This document shows, piece after piece, positions 56,701-64,000 of a stretch of 64,000 nt of DNA. Location of the stretch: positions 248,001 to 312,000 of the forward strand of contig JACKQL020000056.1 of the NCBI GenBank assembly GCA_018296165.2, written 5' to 3'. The translations under genes were made by a program, and so were the position numbers. Position 1 is the stretch's first letter. Each line of letters starts with the position of its first letter. The notes under the pieces were generated by a model. The model ran no database searches. It was not told where the DNA came from and saw only the letters and a program-made list of their open reading frames with translations. The DNA is from Termitomyces sp. T153 (lineage: Eukaryota; Basidiomycota; Agaricomycetes; Agaricales; Lyophyllaceae).

Positions 56701-57199
56701 CAGTGGTGTGGTGGAATGCCCTCAAAGCTTGTAAGCCTTTCATCCTTGCAACTCTGGGTTTGACCCCAAATGCTTGCATTTTCAATCATATTCAACACCA
56801 TTTTTTCTATTTTTGATTAACACCTGCAAGTTTTTTTATTGAACCTTATTGGGACTACTAAGAATTACTAAAATAGGAATATCCTACAAGCAAAAAGGTT
56901 GCACCAATGGAAAGTCCTACTGGATGTAGCACTGAAGACTGGAAGTAGCACTGGAGACTGAAAGTAGCACTGAAGACTGGAAGTAGCACAGGAGATATCC
57001 ATCAGCAATAATGGAAAGTAAAATCTGCTATGCAATCCATCAACAACACTGGGAATGGAAGGAATGGGAACATATCTTGGAGCTGTGACTGAGTGTGATG
57101 TGAGGCTGCTTTACTAGAACTTGCATCTATATGTGTAGACTATAGATCACTAACAGCAGCTAATGTTTTTCATGGTAGTTCTCACTTTGTGGCCATGTG
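56701..57199. other. Unrecognised DNA with short repeats
   Basis: At 56938-56996 the words GAAGACTGGAAGTAGCACTG recur about three times (minisatellite). A further possible tRNA-like stretch lies at 56703-56780 (GGTGGAATGCCC, GGGTTTGACCCC). Otherwise nothing recognised. Confidence 0.35.
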
Positions 57200-58114
57200 A
57201 GCTATTATGTCTGCTTATAGCCAAAGCCAAGTGCAGGGTGAGGAGAAGGGACTCTCAGCAGCCTTCCCCTTTCACTCTGCAGCCATCCTCACTTACTTCT
57301 ATCTCAGAAGAAACCTGTTGATTGGAGACCTCAGAACAGTTGGACAGAGAGGGGAAGCTTCTGGGGAACATACCAGGCAATGGTCAGGCCAGGCCCAAAT
57401 CTGGAAGAGGATGAACAGAAATGGGCATGCCTAGAAGAGCCCACTTTGGAGGTGGAATGGAAGCCTCTACTTCTGTTTTTTGACCTGCACCAGCACCCCC
57501 ACCCCCACCAGAACATCCATTAGTGCCAATTTTGGCCTCTCAAGCCTCCTTGGCCCAGGACCATGTACAATCTGCCAAGGTGGATAATCCCATGTTAGTG
57601 CCAGCAGTGCAACCAGCCCCCTCCCCTACTGAACATCCTACAAAGCATACTCAACCAAGCAGCTAAAGGGGTAGAGCACCTCTCCCTCATAGACTGCAGC
57701 CTGATCCAAGCACTTCTGCTTAAGCTCAGGATCATGAAGATAGAAGGGTGTGCTTGGCACCTCACCCAGCAGGTTCACCCCACAATAGTGTACTGCCTTG
57801 CTCCCCTTTCAAGAGCTGACCAGCCTGGAATGGCTCCAGCCCACATGTCCTTAGAATGACAGAGGATATTTTGGGGGACATAATTGCATGCCTTTAGTAG
57901 TGACATCCCCAGGGAAAGTGAGGCTCAATTTTCATGCTTCAATATCCCCCCTTGCCACACTTGTGAAGTGCTATGATAAGGTGCTGCCTGAAGTTTTGGA
58001 TGCATAGCTCTTGAGCATGAGTTGAAGGGCCTCTTTGATGATTCAATGGCTTGTGCATTAGAGGCTGTAACACCTTCTGGGATTGCCTAGACTTTTGATG
58101 GATTTTGCATCATG

Positions 58115-58617
58115 TGTAAGGGAATGTCCACTGTGGATAGTCCAAGCCAAGCCCATCACTCACATCCTGACTGTCCAGTCAAGAGGCAAGTGGCAAGCCA
58201 GCCAGCCAGAGGCACAGCAGGCAAGCAGTGGGTGACCAACAAGTGGCAAAGGCAGAGAGTGGAGTGAGGCAAGGGGCTGCACTGGCCAAGCTTACAGTTA
58301 TGCTAGTGAAGAAACCTAGAAGCAATGCTATTGTCTGGACTGGGGATATCCTATCTCCAGATCTGCTTTTATACTACAAGGCTACTAGATGACTAAGTAC
58401 CTATGACTAAGTTGGAGGCTGCTGACTACAATCTAATAACTGATCAACAATAATATACCATGTGCCAGGTACAATATACCCATTAAGCCTGGGAGGCAAG
58501 ATGGTGAGGGAGTAAGAAAGGGCCAGGCATCCTGGAGATTGGCTATTTAGAGGAGCCAATCCCCACAGGCTAAGCTATGCAAGGGTGGGACAGTCCACAG
58601 TCCACAGTTCCCTCACA
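58115..58617. repeat. Putative solo LTR of a further family
   Basis: TGTAAGGGAATGTCCACTG to CAGTTCCCTCACA: the ends are inverted repeats extending over ~25 bp. It is flanked by TCATG (58110-58114) and TCATA (58618-58622), a 5-bp duplication with one G-to-A change. No coding capacity. A short DNA transposon with inverted ends is the alternative. Confidence 0.6.
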
Positions 58618-58725
58618 TCATAGGCTGTAGTCCCTTTCTGAAATTGCATATTATTTGATGGCTTGCACATCATAGGCAGTAGCACCTTTCTGGTATCACT
58701 TAGATTATTTGATGGCTTGAGACAG

Positions 58726-59182
58726 TGTCAGGGGTCCTCACATGTCTGAAGTATCATCTTGTTTCCTTTATTCTCAGCCAGCCTCTCACTCTCAAACTCC
58801 CATCTTTTGGTCATGAGTACTTTCAATTCAGGGCTATCCAAGAGTACAGCTTTGGTAGTGTCACATGGTCTCTGGCTTGAGATCAAGGCAATTTACAATG
58901 GATTTCTGTTTTCAGGCCACATGACTTTGATAATGGCTTTGACAATGGTGTCAGGCTCTGTGCATGTGGAGAATCCAATGTCATATTTCCCACAGTCTTT
59001 CCCACAGTTTATTCCTGTAAATTTGCAGTCCTGGCAATTGGACTCCTCAGACTTGTTCTCTTTGGATTTCACTCTGCCAGGTATGTAGTTAGTTTCTGCT
59101 GTGCCACTACTGTTAATAAATCTTTGGATTTCCCTCTGCCAGTTGTGTGATTGGGCCACAGCCTCCAGAGGTCACCTTTACA
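58726..59182 (+). repeat. Family A solo LTR with target duplication
   Basis: TGTCAGGGGTCC to CACCTTTACA, 457 bp, flanked by GACAG at 58721-58725 and 59183-59187. Confidence 0.92.
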
Positions 59183-59589
59183 GACAGAGCTTCAGTGCCT
59201 TATGGGGTCATCTAGATGACTTTTCTGCTAGTGGCTGTAGCACCTTTGTAGTGTTGATGTGTGATTGCTTGTATTGTCAATGAGTAATTGCTGGATGGAA
59301 GCTCACCCTGCCATAGATTTGCATGTGCATCTATATGCCATCTGTAATGGGGCAGATCCTCAAGTGGCCACAACCAGGCAGGCTTCACCCTGTCCTTCTG
59401 TACTGAGGCCTCCTTTAACATTGCAAGAGGTTCTGAGGGGAAGGGGTCAAGATTCTGGGGAGGAAGGGGTTGTCACCCCAGCATTGACTGATGTCACCCC
59501 CTTACCTTATACCCCAGGTGCTCAAAATGTCCTAGGCTTAGCTTGCAGTTGGTTGACCACCCCTTTGAATTGGGGAGTATGGAGGGGAA

Positions 59590-60250
59590 TTGGCAGGCCT
59601 GCCTGAGTTTGCTCATAGCCTAGGCATCTTTAGAGGGGATAATGTAGTAGGGGTATGGGACACTTCTCCACTGTGGTTAACAAAAACACTGCATAGTTGC
59701 TCCCCCATAGTAGAGCACCAGTTGTTTGCAGTGGATAAGGTATCTCCTTACAAAGTTGTTTGCTCCCTGGAAGCTGGCATTCTAGAATACATTCCTCTCA
59801 ACCTCCTCACCAATAATGCTTATTCCAAGGCAGCTCTGTAACCACCAGTCCCATACTTGGCCTTTGTCATAGCAAATGGAAAATTGTGACTCCTAAATGC
59901 CAGCTTTGATGCCTTGAAGGAGGGAAAGCTATTGTTTGATGAGTGGAGCATGTCTTGTGAAAACTTTGTTGCAGCCATGAGGAAACATTTTCAGGCCAAG
60001 GGCAAATAAGGTTCAGGAGGGCCTATTGCACAGGAAATTGCTGACTCTTTTGTGGGCCATTTCCAGCTTTTGAAGAGCAAGCCAGATGCTCAAGCTCAGT
60101 TTGACATTATATTTGATTACAATCATTGCCTTTATGCTATGTTTGGGCAGGAACCACACACTTTTCATATGGACACTATGCATCAAAACATCTTGGACAA
60201 GTGTTGTTCTTATCAACATGCTACAAGAGTTGGGACTTTGGACTCTTAGT
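59590..60250 (+). pseudogene. DIRS-like element gag-like region
   Basis: 59590-59841 reads LLTNNAYSKAAL at its end. In the same frame, past stops, come SFDALKEGKLLFDEWSMSCE and FVAAMRKHFQAKG. 60052-60249 continues with GHFQLLKSKPDAQAQFDIIF and YNHCLYAMFGQEPHTFHMDT. I recognise this combination as the protein preceding the RT in this element group; the function is presumed structural. Confidence 0.55.
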
Positions 60251-60599
60251 TGGCAAAAATATGGAGTCTTCTGGCATGGGCTCAGAAGTCCAGTGCAGGT
60301 AAATCCAGAGAAGTCCCTAAGGAAGGTTCTAGATTGGCCAATTCCAGAGTGTCTCAGCTGTTACAGTGCATCTGTTTCAGCTCCACTGATCATAATATGG
60401 CTGCTTGTAAACCAAACTCTGGGTTTTTTTGGCATGAGGGTACTTGTTTGCAAGGGCCAGATGGAGACACCATCTGTTTCTTCTTCAATTGCTCTGCATC
60501 CTGTGCTTGAGGAGCAGGATGCTAACATGCACATATGTGCTTGCTTTTTGGCTCCAATTTCCATGGGGCACAGACCTGTGCAGCTGGATTCAATCTTCC

Positions 60600-61720
60600 C
60601 CTCTCCACTCCACTCCATGCCAATAGGTGGAAAACTGCCTTGAAGGCAGCAGGAGTGTGGGAGGAGTTTGCAGAGGTACTGGAAGGCCTTTGCAAGGGTT
60701 TCAATATCAGACTAGATGCTTTGTCTCCTTCAACCACTGTTTTCTCTCCCCCAAATCATTTTTGCTCAGAAGCTCAAGACTTTATCATTATAAAATCTTC
60801 TCAAGAAATTGCATTGGGTTGGATTCCCCTCTGCTTGAATCTGCTATAGCTCTTGATCTTTTTAGTCCCTATTGGTCTGCCCTTCTCAATGTAATCTCAA
60901 GTGTGGAAGGGAAGCTTTGTATTATGTCAGACCTCTCATTTTCTTAAGATGATTCTTCCCCCTTTTCTCTAAATTCCCATATAGATGCATCCACTTTCAA
61001 ATGTGACTGGAGTACTTTTTCAGCTTGTTGGTTGTTGATGGCAGATGCACCCCCCACAATGCAGGTAGCTGTTTTTGATGTCAAATCAGTGTTCTGTAAC
61101 ATTCCAACTTGGCTGGAGGATTGGATTCTCTTGGCAGCTGTCATCAACAACTTGGTTCACTTTGATTTTTGCATAAACTTTGGCACATCTTCTGTTCCAG
61201 GTGTGTTCAGGAAAGTTGCTGATGCACTTGTGCACATTTTCTTACACCATGGTATTGAAGCCATCCTCAAGTGGGTAGATGATTTCATATTTTTTACTAC
61301 CCTCATAACTCTTCATTGCCCTATTGCTATTCATACAATGAATCTTTGATCTGGAACATTGCAGGTCACCTCAGTTGGCCATGAGCCCCATACAAATATG
61401 TGCCATTTGCAAATTTGTTCACCTATATAGGCTTTGACTGGTCATTTGAGCCTAGGACTGTGCAGCTGCTGGATCAGAAGTTATTTAAATATATAACAAA
61501 ATTGGCAGACTGGGAACCAGGAGATCTAGCCACTCTCAAGATGACCAAATCACTGATAGGAATGCTTAATCACATTTGTCTGGTTGTACCCAATGGAAGA
61601 TTTCATCTGCTATTGTTATACTCCTTCAAGAAAGGACCCTACCTCAGCACAACCTTTTCTACATGACCAATTGGGGAGGTTAGTACTAGAAGATATTGCA
61701 TGGTGGAGGCATAGACTAAC
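60600..61720 (+). pseudogene. DIRS-like reverse transcriptase
   Basis: 60619-60849 has WKTALKAAGVWEEFAEVLEG and GFNIRLDALSPSTT. 61032-61349 is the RT core: MADAPPTMQVAVFDVKSVFC, FGTSSVPGVFRKVADALVHI, HGIEAILKWVDDFIFF with both catalytic aspartates kept. 61400-61666 continues with FTYIGFDWSFEPRTVQLLD and LKMTKSLIGMLNHICLVVPN. It would prime and extend element cDNA. Stops and a frameshift near 61360 inactivate it. Interrupted at 61734 by a solo LTR. Confidence 0.75.
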
Positions 61721-61733
61721 AAATACATGGTGC

Positions 61734-62020
61734 TGTCAGGGAACCACTGTGGCCAGACCCCTGGATTGTTTCTTTATTCTGAGACAACTGCTCATTGTAG
61801 GCCTCCCATCTTTGGGTCACATGATTAGGTCAGCATGTGCAAGTCACATGATTTTTCTGTCCTACTGTACAGTTGTGTCCCATGAGTCCAAAGGCCTAGA
61901 ATGCAGCATCTAGCCTAGGGAGTCACTCAGACTTGTTCTCTTTGTATCTTCCTTTGCCAGATGTGTAGTTATACTTGAAGACACTGTACAGTGCTGAATA
62001 GACTTAAGATCGCCCTTAGA
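61734..62020 (+). repeat. Family A solo LTR in the DIRS-like element
   Basis: TGTCAGGGAACC to GCCCTTAGA (the last CA mutated), 287 bp, flanked by GGTGC at 61729-61733 and 62021-62025. A shorter LTR variant of the family. Confidence 0.9.
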
Positions 62021-62025
62021 GGTGC

Positions 62026-62466
62026 AGGCTGTGCATAATCAAACCTCAGACTGTGGTGCCAAACAAATTGTATGTGGATGCCTCCACTTTGTGAGGGATA
62101 GGCCTCATTCTCAATGATTTGTAGTTGACATGGCAACTAAAGGAGGGTTGGAAAGGCAAGGTTTGTGATATTGGTTGGGCAGAGGTAGTTGCAGTGGATT
62201 TGGCTTTACAGACTCTGATTTCTGCTGGTCTTTGCAATTGCTACTAGATATTGAGATCAGACAATGTGAGCATAGTGGGTATGCTGTCAGTAGGGACATC
62301 TAGGAACTCCCAACAGAATGCCATCCTTCATTGTATAGTTGATAACCTCCATTCCCATGCTATCTGGCTCACAGCCACTTGGGTTGCCAGCAATGAAAAC
62401 TTAGCAGATGGACCTTCATGGGCCCTGTTCTCCATCAGAGATAAGTTGCATGAATTCCCCCCTTGA
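62026..62466 (+). pseudogene. DIRS-like RNase H
   Basis: After the solo LTR the frame resumes with LYVDASTL, GIGLILNDL, then (62251-62466) MRSDNVSIVGMLSVGTSRNS and LTATWVASNENLADGPSWAL, the catalytic-Asp and final blocks of an RNase H. Stops replace probable tryptophans. Confidence 0.7.
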
Positions 62467-62649
62467 TCCCACATTACCTTTGACCATTTGTTGCAAATTC
62501 AATTTGACATAACAATCTGTGCTTATAAATGTTTGTGAGATGGACTTGTAATAGACTACACCACTTGTTAACATATAACATACCCACAAATTCCTTCTTC
62601 ATGGTCTCTAAATTGTCTCTCTGTTTGCACAGTAATCACTCCATAGCTC
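62467..62649. other. Short unassigned stretch before the family C element
   Basis: May be the continuation of the DIRS-like element. No recombinase motif is readable. AGCTC (62645-62649) precedes the C LTR and should recur beyond the window after its 3' LTR. Confidence 0.35.
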
Positions 62650-63597
62650 TGTCATGACCCGCTCCCTAGACCCCGACACTGCCCCCCCCCCCCCCAATGC
62701 TCCACCAAACTCCCCAACCCTTGCCCACCCTCCGCACCCACTTTGGGCAACTCTGACACTTCCTTGGCAGACCCCAACGGCTCCTTTATCAACTCCGACG
62801 CCTTCTCCGCAGCAGTTGATGCACCCCCTGAATTCCCCCAGACTCCCGAGGCTTTCCCCGACCCTGGAACAATCTGCTTCCCAACTGATCCCATCAGAAT
62901 GTCACTGCGGCCTGTTCCAAGACCACACCCAACAACCGTTGACTCTGCGCCAATCCATCAAGCCTGCCATCATATCCTCTACCCTCTGGAGCCACCCAGT
63001 AGTAGGTATATAAGTCATAGAGGAACCCCTAGTACTTTAGTCTTGATATTGCATTCACTGGTTTCTTATGTCTTGTCTTTTGTCTCATAACTGTCTCTGT
63101 TTCTAGTTTCAAATCTATCTCTGTTCTCTATCTCGTCTTGCCTCATCTCTGCCTTGTCTTGACTGTGTATAGTTCCTTTGTCTTTCTAAGTTCCTTTCAT
63201 CTCCAACGACAGTACAAACTCTGCGCACATGCTACGACCCAAACATTCCTACGACAACCCTGGACCTTGCTCCTGCTCGGCCCAGAAACACCTCACGTCT
63301 TGGCAATCCCCCATCAAACTCCGGCTCTGCCCCCGTCAACTGCAAAGCCTCCGCTTACCCCACATTCTAATTGTGCACCCACGAACTTGCTCCGGCACCC
63401 GTCCAGGTTCAACAACTAGTACACTTGGTCTTAGATGCCCCCAAACCACTCCGGACTTGCTCGGATTGCCCCCTAGCTCCCCCTTGCAAGTCCCTCCATG
63501 CCAATACTGGATGCTTGGTTATAAGTGCAGGACATCGTGTCTGCCTAGTAAGGACTCGCCAGTGTAGCTAAGCCCCCATCGTCAGCAGAACCTGACA
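62650..63597 (+). repeat. Family C 5' LTR (948 bp)
   Basis: TGTCATGACCCGC to CAGAACCTGACA, matching the reverse complement of the solo LTR at 16304-17300. The next five bases (TAATA) do not repeat the left flank, so it is the 5' LTR of an element continuing to the right, not a solo LTR. CpG-rich, hence recent. A homopolymer of 14 C lies at about 62682-62695. Confidence 0.88.
63007..63014 (+). promoter_or_regulatory. TATA box of family C LTR
   Basis: TATATAAG, conserved in position in the copies at 16304 and (decayed) 23619. It fixes the transcription direction of the family as plus here. Confidence 0.7.
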
Positions 63598-63629
63598 TAA
63601 TATCAAGACTCCCCCTTACCCTGTTCTCG

Positions 63630-64000
63630 ATGTCTGCGTATAACCCTGCGTACAACCCCGCCAGCTACCTAACCGATGTCTATAGTTGACCGGTACCAGA
63701 AAACCCCTACACCCCATTCTACCCAGGCCCTCCCACGGATCAGTACGTCCCTCATCACTGGACTCCTGACCCCAACCAGGCATTCTACGCCCCCTCCATC
63801 AGCCAGGGAATACCTCCAGGCTGGTGCTGCCCTCCCACATTCTCTGCCGATGGCAACAACCCCTGCATGTACCCCGGGGGATATTCCGCGGTGCCCCCCA
63901 ACCCTGCCTACCTTACCCCTGCCCACTACTACGCATACCCAGTCCCTGCTGCAGCCCCAACCCCTCCGGGGCCTATGAACAATTATTCCCCCCCTTGTAT
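63630..64000 (+). pseudogene. Family C Gag N-terminus (cut by window end)
   Basis: The ATG at 63630, 33 bp after the LTR, opens a frame MSAYNPAYNPASYLTDVYS, a TGA at 63687-63689, then PVPENPYTPFYPGPPTDQY and YPGGYSAVPPNPAYLTPAHY to the window end. The protein is very rich in Pro and Tyr, like the N-terminus of some retrotransposon Gag proteins. The TGA probably replaces a Trp codon. Which retrotransposon superfamily it belongs to cannot be decided from this part. An overlapping frame at 63676-63978 is less protein-like. Confidence 0.6.

Larger units (their letters stand above)
57200..62470 (+). mobile_element. DIRS-like retrotransposon remnant with nested solo LTRs
   Basis: Coding remnants run gag-like (about 57380-58110 and 59600-60250), RT (about 60600-61720) and RNase H (62021-62466). 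The RT belongs to a group I recall from basidiomycetes with a V-D-D box preceded by K-W, related to DIRS1 elements. I found no tyrosine recombinase or terminal repeats, so the class is a judgement from the RT. Three solo LTRs interrupt it: 58115-58617, 58726-59182 and 61734-62020. A repeat with the words GATGGCTTGCACATCATAGG and TAGCACCTTTCTGG occurs around 58040, 58620, 58670 and 59220. The left limit is uncertain. Confidence 0.6.

Noticed and set aside
56703..56780. Genuine tRNA gene
   Set aside because: A- and B-box-like words are present, but I could not draw a consistent acceptor and anticodon stem; more likely a further decayed SINE head.
57200..57434. Possible small host gene starting MSAYSQSQVQG
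   Set aside because: CpG-poor surroundings, no conserved domain, and it runs into element-like sequence; treated as part of the DIRS-like remnant or its flank.

Overview
The window looks like nuclear DNA of a filamentous basidiomycete, most likely an Agaricomycete. Four intact host genes have many 45-60 nt introns (two of them of the rare GC-AG type). One encodes a protein of the type carrying DUF6699, which I know from mushroom-forming fungi. The retroelement lineages also fit: chromodomain Ty3/gypsy, Ty1/copia, a LINE with an RNase H domain, DIRS-like RT, and a CACTA-like transposase. I cannot name a species.

About 85% of the window is transposable-element sequence, heavily nested. 1-1869 is a decayed copia. 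3571-18274 is a decayed chromovirus (family A, copy A1), interrupted by a nearly complete 9,987-bp Ty3/gypsy element B (5154-15140, minus, TSD ACCTG) and by a solo LTR of family C (16304-17300, TSD CAAGC). 18275-22019 is a host island with an aldo/keto reductase and a DUF6699-type gene. 23210-25340 holds LTR and RNase H fragments of families A and C. Two complete but dead copia elements follow in opposite orientation: D (26081-31657, TSD TTGTC) and E (31748-37145, TSD CAGTT). E sits just beyond a LINE 3' end. 37921-41174 is a second host island, with myo-inositol oxygenase and a HAD phosphatase, followed by a palindromic MITE-like element (41716-41938).

From 44.5 kb on there is a CACTA-like transposase fragment, then three rearranged copies of family A (A4 plus, A5 minus, A6 plus), a cluster of tRNA-like SINE units (55.36-56.63 kb), and a DIRS-like element (about 57.2-62.47 kb) carrying three solo LTRs. 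At the right edge a young family C element begins (LTR 62650-63597, then gag) and runs out of the window.

Two signals stand out. First, nearly all TE sequence is stripped of CpG while host genes are not, and the LTR pairs of B and E decayed asymmetrically: 11 of the 12 differences between the B LTRs fall at CpG-derived sites. Second, element B carries, between its 5' LTR and gag, what look like captured host gene fragments (a promoter plus signal-peptide exon, and a transmembrane exon on the other strand) next to a 92-bp tandem repeat. B also has a roughly 300-residue extension after integrase that I do not recognise.

Functionally, the aldo/keto reductase and the inositol oxygenase could act in the same inositol-glucuronate route, now separated by about 18 kb of transposons. 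That link is inference only.
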